64,000 bases of DNA from an uncultured Kiritimatiellota bacterium (GTDB lineage Bacteria; Verrucomicrobiota; Kiritimatiellia; RFP12; UBA1067): positions 69,436-133,435 of the forward strand of contig CAKTYZ010000007.1 in NCBI GenBank assembly GCA_934635225.1. The letters run 5' to 3'. A program made the position numbers and the translations under genes. Shown piece after piece: positions 9,363 through 18,482 of this stretch (positions are counted from its first letter, which is position 1; every line of letters begins with the position of its first letter). The notes below the pieces were generated by a model that did not search any database, was not told the origin of the DNA, and saw only the letters and a program-made list of their open reading frames with translations.

Positions 9363-10184
9363 ATGAACTTCATCCAAAGACATGCATACGACATCGGGTG
9401 TGCGCTTGCGTCCGCCGTTTGGCCGTTCTTGGGGAAACGGAGGCGAATAGCCGTTGAGAACATTCTCCGGGCGAAGATCACGGAGGATCCGAAAGAGGCG
9501 CGACGAATCGCGAAGCGGTCGCTTTGTCATCTGGCGGGGCACATTGGCGAGGCCCTCTTCGTGCCGTCGGTCATCACGCAGGAGAATTATCGGTCGCATT
9601 TGGACATGACGGGTGCCCCTCCTGAGGTCGTGAAGCTTCTGTTGGATACGCCTGATCAGCCAATTCTGCTCGTCTCGTCCCACCATGGAGTCTGGGAGGC
9701 GGCGACGAACGTCATTTCCTTTGCGCGCCCGATGATTGCAGTCGCGCGCGTCCAGAATAATCCGTTCGTGGCCAAGTGGATGAAGAAGCACCACTTTCGT
9801 GGTCCCGTGACGATCATAGGCAAAAGCCATGGTTTCAGTTCGAAGGTCCTCGCACAGTGGATGCGCGAAAAGGCGGCGATGACGATTCTGATGGATCAGC
9901 ACGCGGGAAATGGCGCGCGCCTGTCCTTCTTCGGTCGTCCGGCGCGGACCTACACAACGGCAACGCGGCTGGCGATGCGTACGGGCTGCCCGATTGTCGT
10001 CGGTTCATTTGTGCGCATTGCGCCCTACCTCTATCGTCTGGTTGCGACGGGTGGGGCCCTCACCTTCAAGAAGACGGATGATCGGGATGCCGCGACGCAG
10101 ATCCTGAATGATCGCTTGGAGGCGGCGATTCGCCAATATCCGGAGCAATACCTTTGGATGCATCGGAGGTGGCGCGATGACTAA
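9363..10184 (+). CDS. Lipid A biosynthesis-type lauroyl/myristoyl acyltransferase
   Basis: 273-residue LpxL/HtrB-superfamily protein that would transfer an acyl chain from acyl-ACP to a lipid A precursor at the inner membrane. The HX4E catalytic motif is in SSHHGVWEAA near residue 108. MDQHAGNGARLSFFGRPA near residue 180 corresponds to the second conserved block, including an acceptor-side Asp and a Gly-rich turn. No long N-terminal membrane helix is obvious. It overlaps the glycosyltransferase downstream by 8 nt. Implies an LPS-type outer membrane. Confidence 0.85.
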   Translation: MNFIQRHAYDIGCALASAVWPFLGKRRRIAVENILRAKITEDPKEARRIAKRSLCHLAGHIGEALFVPSVITQENYRSHLDMTGAPPEVVKLLLDTPDQPILLVSSHHGVWEAATNVISFARPMIAVARVQNNPFVAKWMKKHHFRGPVTIIGKSHGFSSKVLAQWMREKAAMTILMDQHAGNGARLSFFGRPARTYTTATRLAMRTGCPIVVGSFVRIAPYLYRLVATGGALTFKKTDDRDAATQILNDRLEAAIRQYPEQYLWMHRRWRDD

Positions 10185-11409
10185 CGCGACTTTTTCAATG
10201 ATTTGCGATTTCCTCTGCCTCGGGCTGAGTGTCGTCTTCTTCTGGTCAACGCTCGTCGTTCTCGCCGGGCTGATCAAGCCGGCAAAGGTCCATCCCAAGG
10301 CCGCGCGGAAGCTGAAGTTCGCCGTTCTCGTCTGCGCACGCAACGAAGAGGCCGTCGTTCGCCTTCCGGTGAAGAGCGCTTTGCTCTCGAAGTATCCGGC
10401 CGACCGACGCGAGGTCATTGTCCTCGCGGATAATTGCACGGACCGCACGGCGGAAGTGGCGCGCGCGGCGGGCGCAACCGTTTGGGTGAAGACGGAGCCG
10501 AGCCGAGGGAAGGGCGATGTCCTCGCCTGGGGAATCCGTCGTGTCTTGGCGGAACGGGACTGTGAGGCGGTGGCCGTTTTTGATGCGGACAACATTTGTT
10601 CGGATGGCTGGCTTGACGCTGTGAATGATGCCTTGCAGGATGGCGAGGCGGTTGTCACGGGGCGTCGCCATTCGTCCAACGCAGACGCGAATGTGATTTC
10701 AGGTTGGTATACGGTCTACTGGGACATGATGAACGAACTCTCGAACCGTGTGCGGACGAATCTTGGCCTTTCGGGCAAGCTGACGGGAACGGGTTTTGCG
10801 TTTCTCCTGTCTGCGTTGGGATCCGATGGCTGGCAGACGCGAACGATGGTTGAAGATGTTGAATTCACGGTGCAGACGAATTTGCGTGGCGGTCGCGTGG
10901 CCTATGTTCCTGAGGCCGACTATGCGGACGAACAGCCTGTGACGGTCCGATATATGTGGCGACAGCTTCGTCGTTGGGCGACGGGTGGCTGGCAAGTTCT
11001 GCGCGCGTATCTTCTGTCGTGGGTGCGGACGCTCGTTAAGCATCCGTCCTGTCGGCTTTTTGACAGTTTCTTCGCCATTTTGACGGGCATGTCAGTCGCG
11101 TTTATCCTTCTGTTTAACGTCCTTGCTCTTCTTGTGCGTCTGCTCTTTGGCGCGGCGGATGCGGCGGCGGTTCACTTCTTCATCGGCGTTGTCCTCTTTG
11201 TCTTCGTGATGGGCTGGTTTACGGCTTGGGCCTCTGTTGCACTTTCGCCCCAGAAACGTCGTCCGCGCGTCATTTCGATTGTCACGTTCCCGGTTTTTTC
11301 GCTTGTGCTGTCGGCCTCGGTCATTTGCGCCCTTGTGCGCCCGACGCGCCAATGGAAGCCCATCCCCCACGGCGTGGACGAGCCCGAGCGCGATGATTTG
11401 CAGACGTGA
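10177..11409 (+). CDS. Family 2 processive-type glycosyltransferase, membrane-bound
   Basis: 410-residue GT2 enzyme. The ATG at 10177 follows GGAGG and overlaps the acyltransferase by 8 nt. Order: an N-terminal membrane helix (residues 10-30); the nucleotide-sugar domain starting FAVLVCARNEE; VFDADN (DxD) near residue 135; EDVEFT; QLRRWATGGW (QxxRW) near 265; then three to four C-terminal membrane helices. QxxRW is typical of processive enzymes such as poly-N-acetylglucosamine, hyaluronan or cellulose synthases. The sugar and product cannot be read from sequence. Linkage to the acyltransferase suggests envelope glycolipid or polysaccharide synthesis. Confidence 0.82.
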   Translation: MTNATFSMICDFLCLGLSVVFFWSTLVVLAGLIKPAKVHPKAARKLKFAVLVCARNEEAVVRLPVKSALLSKYPADRREVIVLADNCTDRTAEVARAAGATVWVKTEPSRGKGDVLAWGIRRVLAERDCEAVAVFDADNICSDGWLDAVNDALQDGEAVVTGRRHSSNADANVISGWYTVYWDMMNELSNRVRTNLGLSGKLTGTGFAFLLSALGSDGWQTRTMVEDVEFTVQTNLRGGRVAYVPEADYADEQPVTVRYMWRQLRRWATGGWQVLRAYLLSWVRTLVKHPSCRLFDSFFAILTGMSVAFILLFNVLALLVRLLFGAADAAAVHFFIGVVLFVFVMGWFTAWASVALSPQKRRPRVISIVTFPVFSLVLSASVICALVRPTRQWKPIPHGVDEPERDDLQT

Positions 11410-11450
11410 ATCGTAAGCATCGGCCGTCTTCTCTCCGTTCGCGGCTTCGT
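11405..11450 (-). pseudogene. Relic of an IS30 transposase C-terminus
   Basis: On the minus strand this stretch reads NGEKTADAYDSRL, matching NGETAYAYDSRLAK at the C-terminus of the IS30-family copy at 62586. Twenty bases (starting CAGACGTGAATCG) are shared exactly between 11404 and 62600. Only about 15 codons survive. Confidence 0.6.
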
Positions 11451-11519
11451 CAAGTCCAGTTGTCTCGCTCTCGCCGAGAGAGAGGGGCGACGCTTCTCTT
11501 CCTAATGCCAATCGCAAGT

Positions 11520-11683
11520 GAACGCGTTCTCCAATGCAAGTGAACGCGTTCTCCAATGCAAGTGAACGCGTTCTCCAGAGTAAACGAACGCGTTCTCCGG
11601 GACAAGTGAACGCGTTCACCTGCAGAAGAGAACGCGTTCATTCCATCAAGAGAACGCGTTCACTTGACCGAAAGAACGCGTTC
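11520..11683. repeat. Eight GAACGCGTTC palindromes at exact 22-bp period
   Basis: The 10-bp perfect palindrome GAACGCGTTC occurs at 11520, 11542, 11564, 11586, 11608, 11630, 11652 and 11674, each exactly 22 bp apart, with 12-bp linkers that vary (most begin TCC or ACT and end AAGT or AAGA). Twenty-two bp is about two helical turns, so all palindromes face the same side of the DNA. The array lies between the glycosyltransferase and the XylR-type regulator. A degenerate copy (GGACGCGTTC) occurs at 11734. No gene is seen from 11410 to 11846 otherwise. Confidence 0.95.
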
Positions 11684-11704
11684 ACTTGCCTCTGGCTTCC
11701 TTGA

Positions 11705-11788
11705 GACAGGAGGTTTCCGTCTTGAGGGAGGCGGGACGCGTTCGTGGGTTGGCGTCGGCGCGTTGACCGCAAGGCGAGGAACGGCATG
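11705..11788 (+). repeat. Dispersed repeat A, copy 1 (84 bp)
   Basis: Identical by eye to 29569-29652. Non-coding in appearance; starts GACAGGAGGTTTCC and ends CGGCATG. It follows the 22-bp palindrome array and precedes the regulator promoter. Confidence 0.9.
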
Positions 11789-11810
11789 AGGTTCCCAGGG
11801 GGGAGGGATG

Positions 11811-11840
11811 TTGAATGGCTGGGGACATTTTTGCTAAAAT
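11811..11840 (+). promoter_or_regulatory. Promoter of the XylR-type regulator, leaderless layout
   Basis: TTGAAT at 11811-11816, an 18-bp spacer, TAAAAT at 11835-11840, then only 6 nt before the ATG at 11847. Transcription would start at about the A of the start codon. Confidence 0.6.
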
Positions 11841-11846
11841 ATCCGC

Positions 11847-13031
11847 ATGAGAACTCCGGTCATTCTCGTCTTTCAGCGCGGATTCTGCCCGATACGTCGG
11901 CAGATTCTGGACGGCATTTCGGCTTACGGTCGGGATGCTGGGTGGCGGCTGCAGGTGGTCGAAAAGGATGCGCCGGAGGCTCGTCCGGGGCATGAGAGCC
12001 TGGTGTCCCCGCAGGAGATCCGAGAACTTGTCGCGTACTGGAAGCCAAACGGCTGCCTTGTCGAGTGCAGTGGCCGGAGCCTGCCCGACCAGACGGCATT
12101 TGGACGGATTCCGACAGTCTTTCTCGACGCGTCGGCCGAGCCGCCCGCGAAAGCGGATGCGATTAGCACGGATGCGGAGGCGATCGTACGCATCGCCGCG
12201 CGCGAGCTGCTGCGGACGGACGTCGGCGACTATGCGTACCTCCCGTGGATGGACGAGAAGACCTGGAGCGACCGTCGCGGTGCGGCGTTCGTGCGGGAGA
12301 TCCGCGCAAACGGACGAAGAGTCCATTTCTTTGACGGTGTATTGTCTGGGGGCGATTTCGTTGGCTGCGTCCAGTCCATTGCCGACTGGCTCGTACGTCT
12401 GCCGAAGCCCTGTGGCGTGTTCGCGGTGAACGACCACATGGCAAGCCTTGCCGTTTCGGCCTGCAATCGCCTCGGCCTGTCCGTGCCGGCGGACGTGGCC
12501 GTGATCGGCGTCGACAACAACGAGAATATCTGCGAGAACGCCGCCGTCACCTTGTCAAGCATCGGAATCGATCTCATTGGGCTGGGCGTTGCCGCCGCCC
12601 GCCTTTTGGACGAACGGCTCTCCAGCCCCCGGAAACGTCCGTCGCAGATTTCGTACGAGGGCTGTCGGCTGGTGCGGCGGGCGTCCACGCGCGTCTTGAA
12701 GAAGCGCGATGCGCGCGTGGCGCAGCTTCTGGAATACATCCGCCGTCACGCCTGCGAGGGCGTGCGGGCGTCAGCGGTCGCCCAGCAGATGGGCTGCAGC
12801 CGTCGCTATGCGGACCGACGGTTCCGCGAAATCACCGGCATGTCAATTCTGGACGAGATCCAGAATGTCCGCATCGAGCGGGTCAAGGACCTCCTGCGGA
12901 AACGGACGCTCTGCCTGTCGGCACTTCCCGATTTCTGCGGCTATCGCTCGTTGGAAGACCTTCGCCGCGTCTTCAGGAGCCGCGTCGGCCTGTCGCTGAC
13001 GGCGTATCGCCGTGCCGTCTGTGGTTCCTGA
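11847..13031 (+). CDS. XylR-type transcriptional regulator (LacI-like sensor plus AraC HTH)
   Basis: 394 residues. Residues 1-275 form a LacI/periplasmic-binding-type sugar sensor lacking the usual N-terminal LacI HTH (PVILVFQRGFCPIRRQILDG at the start; GVFAVNDHMASLAVSACNRL and VAVIGVDNNE later). Residues 285-390 are a double AraC helix-turn-helix (ASAVAQQMGCSRRYADRRFR, then CGYRSLEDLRRVFRSRVGLS). This matches E. coli XylR layout and predicts a sugar-responsive activator. It sits 120 bp before a carbohydrate-utilisation operon in the same direction and is likely its local regulator. No ribosome site is present before the ATG. Confidence 0.88.
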   Translation: MRTPVILVFQRGFCPIRRQILDGISAYGRDAGWRLQVVEKDAPEARPGHESLVSPQEIRELVAYWKPNGCLVECSGRSLPDQTAFGRIPTVFLDASAEPPAKADAISTDAEAIVRIAARELLRTDVGDYAYLPWMDEKTWSDRRGAAFVREIRANGRRVHFFDGVLSGGDFVGCVQSIADWLVRLPKPCGVFAVNDHMASLAVSACNRLGLSVPADVAVIGVDNNENICENAAVTLSSIGIDLIGLGVAAARLLDERLSSPRKRPSQISYEGCRLVRRASTRVLKKRDARVAQLLEYIRRHACEGVRASAVAQQMGCSRRYADRRFREITGMSILDEIQNVRIERVKDLLRKRTLCLSALPDFCGYRSLEDLRRVFRSRVGLSLTAYRRAVCGS

Positions 13032-13080
13032 ATTGTTTGAAAAGAGAGTTCCGAATTCGTTCGTTCGGATGGATATGATG

Positions 13081-13093
13081 TGATATAATATCA
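13081..13093 (+). promoter_or_regulatory. -10 box inside a 13-bp palindrome before the surface-protein operon
   Basis: TGATATAATATCA is a perfect palindrome around the central A and contains TATAAT (13084-13089), 63 nt before the ATG at 13153. No good -35 is visible at 16-18 bp, which fits an activator-dependent promoter. Candidate operator. Confidence 0.5.
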
Positions 13094-13152
13094 TTGAATT
13101 GTGGCCTTGGTGCCGCTGCAAACGAAACCCATAATGAACGAGGAGTAAAGCC

Positions 13153-15560
13153 ATGATGCTCAAACGTTGTCTTGTCGCTCTGTCTGTCGTGACGGGAGGC
13201 GTGGTGTTTGCCGTGCCGGTGGAGGTCCCACAGGGCGCGACGGTCAAGATCTCAGATTACACGCTTGCGACGGATTTCAACCTGTCGGGCGGCACGCTTG
13301 AGTTCGACATCGCGCGCGACGTCGAAGCCGAGTATGCCGGCACGATCACGGGGCAGGGCACGGTCGAGAAGACGGGCGACGGGGGACTGACGTTCACGGG
13401 CGGAGAAGCCCTGACGGCGGACTCCACGCTCAAGGCGACCGGCGGGCGTTTCCGCTTCAGGGACTTCGCGGCGGCCGGTGGCGCGACGCTTGTCGGCAAC
13501 GGCGGTTGTTTCGGCAACGTGTCCGGCTCGGCGATCGTCATCCCGGCCTCGACGGAGGTGACGGGCTCGTCGCTGGGATTCTACGCGGAGGGCGTCGGCA
13601 CGAACGTGGTCGTCAAGAACTGTTCGCGGATGAAGGGCCAGGTGGCGGTGTTCGGCGATTCGCTGGCGTCCATCGTCAAGTTCGACGGTCAGGTGCCGAT
13701 GGATTCGGAGACGACCTACCATTACGTGGCCGCGCGTTCGGGCGCGGCGCTTCTCGCCTCGGAACTGAACGGCTTTGACTACTTCCAGACCATTTACATG
13801 GCTGGCCTGGGCGGCCTGATGCTGCAAGGGGGGGGGGGGGGGTATCATCTCCGTCCAGCCTGATCGGCGACGTCAGCATCATCCAGCAAGGCCGGGTGGA
13901 CGTGGCGGGCGGCGCGACGAAGATCAAGGCGCTTTACGCGCATGACGCGGTCGGGAAGCCGATGGATGTCGTCGTCACGAATTCGGCTTCGGCGGATGCG
14001 ACGCTGACGATGACCAAGGGCGGCGGAAAGCGTCCGCGCTACGTGGCGCGAGATGGCGAGAATGGCGCCTTGGCGATGTGCTACGACGCGGCAGAGGGCG
14101 CGGGCGACGACTTGAGCGACGCGCTCTTCCAGAACCGCGCGCTGACGATCAGCCACGGGACGTTCGCTTCGGCTGCCCGCACGGCGGACTTCAACCGTCC
14201 GTTGTGGAAGACGGCGCCGGCCGTTTCCGGTCGTTACCTGCGTCTCGTTGTCACGAACAGCACGGTTGGTTCGTCGCAGTACATGGGGCTTTTGCGCATC
14301 GCGGAGTTCCGGCTGACGATGGGCGGTCATCCGGTGGCCTGGCCCGCCGGGACGACGGCTTCGTCGCCGAACAGCCTGCCGGGGCCGAAAGCGACCGAGG
14401 ACGAAGGTTTCGACCGCGGCGCACAGGCGATGATCGATGGCGACATGGATTCGTTCTGGCGTCCGGCGGACTTTGTCGTCGGCAATCATCCGGCGACGAA
14501 TGTCATCGACATGACGCGCGAGGTCGCGTTCAACGGCTACCAGATGGCGGCGGGCGGCACCGTGAAGTCTTCCTGTCCGTCCGGCTGGACGCTCGAAGTC
14601 GGCCGCCGGGTCGGCGACGAAATCGTCTGGGAACAGGTGACGGGCGCGTGGCCGGACGAGAAGATCGGCGAGGCCAGCCCCTCGAACCGAAACTACTACA
14701 TGCAGATGTACGAGTCCGTCGGACGCTATTTCGAGGACTGCATCCTGCCGCTGAACGTGGCGGAGGGCGTGAAGACGTGGCAGGGGCCGCAGTTCCAGAA
14801 CGCGGACTTTGCGCTCGCCGTTTCTGCGCCCGGCTCGTTTGCGCTGACGGACCACTTGGAATCGGTGGCGTCGCTGTCGGGCGACGGCACGCTCACGCTG
14901 AACGGCTCCCGCCTCTTCGCGGCGGACACCGCCGGCTTTACGGGCGCGTTGACGGTGGACGCGACGAGTTTCGTCGGTGGCGGCTCGACGCTGGCCGTCA
15001 ACGGCACGCTGACCGTCGGAAACGCCGAATCGGCGGAGGCGGTCGAGACGGATGCGCTGGATGACACGGCGCTGGTCTCCGTCGGCGAATACGGACGGCT
15101 CGCGCTGCGGCAGGCGCGTGAGACGATCGGCGGACTCGCGGGCACGGGGACGGTCGATCTGGGCGGCGGCGCCCTGACCTTGGCAGAGCCTGTCGAATCG
15201 GGCTTCGGCGGCGCGTTCACGGGCGGCGGCACGCTGACATGGACGGACGGCACGTTCCGGGGCGCGGCGACGGCCGAGGGCGACTACACCGTGCGGCTGG
15301 CGGGCGGACGCTGGGCTGGACGGCTCGACGTTTCGGGCACCCTGACGCTGGACGGAAAGCTGGTCGTCGATCCGTCGGGGATGGAATACGGACGGCACAC
15401 GCTCTTCACCTTCGGCTCGCTGGGCGCGGGCAGCGAGGCGGTCGTGGCCGCCGCCGTGGCCACCCCGAAGCCCCAGAAGCCGTATCGGGCTCGCGTGTCG
15501 GTCGAGGGCAACGCCGTCGTGCTGGACGTCTACGCGCCCCTCATGCTCATTATTCGGTAA
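13153..15560 (+). pseudogene. Secreted discoidin/beta-repeat surface protein split by a poly-G frameshift
   Basis: Two frames join at a 15-G tract. Part 1 (13153-13863) has a signal peptide (MMLKRCLVALSVVTGGVVFA) and autotransporter-like beta repeats (GTITGQGTVEKTGDGGLTFTG), then runs off frame to a TGA just after the tract. Part 2 continues in another frame from directly after the tract to 15560. It holds an F5/8 type C (discoidin) sugar-binding-like domain (about 14200-14760; FNGYQMAAGG) and more beta repeats, ending LMLIIR. With 13 or 16 G the two parts form one protein of about 800 residues; with 15 the product stops near residue 236. It may be a phase-OFF gene, an assembly indel or a true pseudogene. 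A GAGG ribosome site precedes the first ATG. It heads the glycosidase operon and may be a surface glycan binder. Confidence 0.8.
13828..13842 (+). repeat. 15-base G homopolymer in a coding sequence
   Basis: An uninterrupted run of 15 G at the frameshift point of the surface-protein gene. Reading continues to full length only with 13 or 16 G (or other lengths differing by multiples of three). Confidence 0.95.
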
Positions 15561-15575
15561 GGAGGTTGTTGGTTC

Positions 15576-18482
15576 ATGGCAAGGCTTTTGCTTTTCGGGC
15601 GGTTGGCGGTGGCGGGGCTGCTTTCGGCGCTTTGGACGCATCTCGCCGTTGCGCGGACGCTCGTCTGGACGGGCAGCGGTGGCGATGGCCGCTACGCGAA
15701 CGCGGCAAACTGGGGCGGAACGCTTCCGCAGGACGGCGACTGCCTGTCCTTCACGACAGACGGAACGCAGCCCTGCACGTTCGTCAACGACCTGGTGAAC
15801 TTCAAGCTGGGCGGCCTGACGCTCGCCGGTTCGGCGCGGCAGATCCATCGCGGCAATCCCGTGGACGTCGCGGGCGATGTCGTCGTGCGGGCCGAGGGCG
15901 AGGCCGAACTCGCCGCGCCGCTGGTCGGCAAGGGCACGCTTCGCGTGCGCGCAAAAGACTCCTTCACGCTGAGCGGCGCGAACGGCGCGTTTGCGGGGAC
16001 GTTCCGCATCGAGGCGGGGCAGCTCGCCTTCCGTCAGCCGCGCTGGCACGGGGGCATGGCGCCGTGCAATCCGATGGGCGGCGCGGCGACGCGGATCGTC
16101 GTGGACAATTCAAAGGGCACGAACGCGCGCATCCTGATCGCGCCCTACAGTTTCAACGGCTCGCTCCAGTCGGCGAACGTCCACGGAAAGATTGCCCTGC
16201 TGCAGGGCGACCGTCCGGCCGATGTCGCGTGGCTGGAGACGACGGCGACGCGTCCCGTCGTGCTGTGGGGCAAGGTCGTGTCCGCCGGACGCGGCGCGAA
16301 CGACGGGCTGATCCGCGCCCGCGCGCACCTCACGTTTGCGGGCGGCGTCACGTGCCGCGCGAACGACTTCACGTTCCGTGCCGAAGGGAAAGGCGTGACG
16401 TTCACCTTCACGGGGCGCGAAAATGTCTTTGCGGACGCCCTGAACGCCGTTGGAAACGTGACGGTGGCGGGGCGTGTGCGCGCGCCGAGCGGCGTGCGGG
16501 TGACGGGCGGACAGCTGACGGCGCGCATCCTCCCCGAAGGTCCCGGCGGCGTGTTCTTCGTCGGCGCAAAGCCGCGATTCGTCCGCGCGTGCGAACAGGC
16601 CGTGGCGGATGGCACGGCCTACGCGCTGACCGACTGGTACGGGCGTGAGCTCTCGAAGGACGCATGGCCGAAGGGGGAGGCCCTGGCGCTGGCCGCATTG
16701 CCGCGCGGCTACTACTGGTTGCGCTTCGACAACAGCCACAAGGTTTCCTTTGCCGTGCTGGACGATCCGGCGACGCGCGTCGTCGATCCAGAAAGGGGGT
16801 TTGCGACGTGCGGTGGGCCCCTGGTCGATGCCGAGCTGGACTGTCCGTGGTACGGCGGCGACACCGTGGCGTTCGCAACGGACTTGCTGACGTGGATGGG
16901 GGCCGCCTGGGTGCGGCACGGGGCGTGGATGGATCACATGCTGAAGAAGGATGGTTCCATCGACTTCAACTGCGAGGAGAGCCGTCGTCTGGAGATCGCG
17001 CAGACTCTGACGAAGCGCGGCATTCGCGTGTGCGCCGTCATCACGGGGCATCCGCTTTCGGCGCCCGGCAGCCGCGACCTCGCCGAAGTGAGCCGCTGCT
17101 GGCGGCTGATGGGCGAGCAGATCGGCACGGACATCGCGGCCGTCGAATTCCAGAACGAGTGCGACGCGCGGGGCGCACCGCCGTGGGGCGTGGCGTCCGA
17201 ACTCAAGGCGGCGCTGTACGGCCTTCGGCTGGGCAATTCAACCGTCCGGCTGGGGAATCCGGCCATCACGGGCATGCGCCGCGACTTCTACGTGAACGGG
17301 CTTTGGGACAACGGCGTCGCGCGGTACACGGACTTCGTCAACTACCACTACTACGGCTCGTCGGCGCAGTTCCCCGCGTCACTGGCCTACATGCGCCAGC
17401 GCGACGGACGCCACGGGCTGTGGGAGCGCGAACTGTGGATCACCGAGCAGGGGGCCTACACCGAGGGATTCGGACGGGAACCGGGCGTCGGACGCTGGGC
17501 GCGGTTTTCGCGGCATTCGGAGGGACAGGAACTGGCCGTCGCCGAGTATCTCGTCAAGAACCAGCTGCTGAACCGGATGCTCGGCGTCAAGCACACGTTC
17601 TCGTGGACGCTTTCGCCGTTCAACGAGTACAATGGGGCGAAGGATTGGTCGTTCGGACTGCGGCGGGACGGCCTGGTCAAGCCGGGCTATGCCGCGTTCG
17701 CGACGATGGCGCGGGAACTCGGCACGGGGACGTGTGTCGGCAGCTTCAACGTGCCGCGCGAGGTGACGGGTGTGCTGACCTACCTCTATCGAATGCCCGA
17801 CGGCACGTACACGCTCGCCTACTGGAGCTGCACCGAGGTTGACAGCGAATACCATGGGCAGAACGGGTTCCGCGAACCGACATTGGAGGAGCGCACGACG
17901 TCCATCCCGGCGGCAGACGGAACCTACCGCAACGTCGACATGTGCGGCACCGTCTCCTCCCTCGCGGCGACGAAAGGCCGTCTGCGCCTGACGGCACAGC
18001 GGTATCCGCAGTACGTTTCGGGACTTCGCTACGAGACGCTGGAGGACAAGACGGTGTATCCGGCCGTCGATCCTGGACGTTCAGATGTCCCGTGGCGTGC
18101 GGACGACGCGGATCTCTCCATCGTGATGCGCGTCGATGCCAATCGTGATGACTTCTGGCACCAGACGCGCGGCGACCGGTGTGACGTGCCGCTCACGCTC
18201 ACGAACGCCGTCGGACGCCTCTCGTTCGAGTGCTGGAATCTCTCCGACGTCGTCCAGACGGGCACGGTGCGCGTCGTGGAAGGCCCGCTGGCCTGTGACG
18301 GCCTGGAGAAGCCGCTGGTGATTCCGCCGCGCGGCAAGCTCACGTTTACGGGCATGGTGCGCTGCGAGCAGGTCGGCGCGGACGCGCCGACGAAGTTTGC
18401 GCTCGTCGGGACGTTCAACGGAAAGAAGACCACGCCGCTTGCGTTCGCGTTCGGCAAGAAATGTGACAAGGAGACCAAATGA
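15576..18482 (+). CDS. Secreted clan-A-like glycoside hydrolase with N-terminal beta-repeat region
   Basis: 968 residues with a signal peptide (residues 1-26). Residues 28-330 have the GDGRYANAANWGG beta-repeat fold of autotransporter-associated strands. Residues 400-720 resemble a TIM-barrel glycosidase of clan GH-A: VEFQNECD near residue 524-530 supplies the Asn-Glu acid/base pair, and LWITEQGAY near 620-627 the candidate nucleophile Glu, with DFVNYHYYG between them. The C-terminal 240 residues form a beta-rich accessory domain. Exact GH family not recognised. It is 15 nt after the split surface gene and overlaps the next gene as ATGA, so it is part of one operon. Confidence 0.68.
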   Translation: MARLLLFGRLAVAGLLSALWTHLAVARTLVWTGSGGDGRYANAANWGGTLPQDGDCLSFTTDGTQPCTFVNDLVNFKLGGLTLAGSARQIHRGNPVDVAGDVVVRAEGEAELAAPLVGKGTLRVRAKDSFTLSGANGAFAGTFRIEAGQLAFRQPRWHGGMAPCNPMGGAATRIVVDNSKGTNARILIAPYSFNGSLQSANVHGKIALLQGDRPADVAWLETTATRPVVLWGKVVSAGRGANDGLIRARAHLTFAGGVTCRANDFTFRAEGKGVTFTFTGRENVFADALNAVGNVTVAGRVRAPSGVRVTGGQLTARILPEGPGGVFFVGAKPRFVRACEQAVADGTAYALTDWYGRELSKDAWPKGEALALAALPRGYYWLRFDNSHKVSFAVLDDPATRVVDPERGFATCGGPLVDAELDCPWYGGDTVAFATDLLTWMGAAWVRHGAWMDHMLKKDGSIDFNCEESRRLEIAQTLTKRGIRVCAVITGHPLSAPGSRDLAEVSRCWRLMGEQIGTDIAAVEFQNECDARGAPPWGVASELKAALYGLRLGNSTVRLGNPAITGMRRDFYVNGLWDNGVARYTDFVNYHYYGSSAQFPASLAYMRQRDGRHGLWERELWITEQGAYTEGFGREPGVGRWARFSRHSEGQELAVAEYLVKNQLLNRMLGVKHTFSWTLSPFNEYNGAKDWSFGLRRDGLVKPGYAAFATMARELGTGTCVGSFNVPREVTGVLTYLYRMPDGTYTLAYWSCTEVDSEYHGQNGFREPTLEERTTSIPAADGTYRNVDMCGTVSSLAATKGRLRLTAQRYPQYVSGLRYETLEDKTVYPAVDPGRSDVPWRADDADLSIVMRVDANRDDFWHQTRGDRCDVPLTLTNAVGRLSFECWNLSDVVQTGTVRVVEGPLACDGLEKPLVIPPRGKLTFTGMVRCEQVGADAPTKFALVGTFNGKKTTPLAFAFGKKCDKETK

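Noticed and set aside
11520..11683. CRISPR array
   Set aside because: Repeats are only 10 bp, fully palindromic, and the 12-bp linkers are too short and partly alike; no cas genes nearby.
13845..16049. 734-residue minus-strand frame opposite the surface protein and glycosidase
   Set aside because: Arg-rich shadow; the plus strand has signal peptides, domains and operon spacing.
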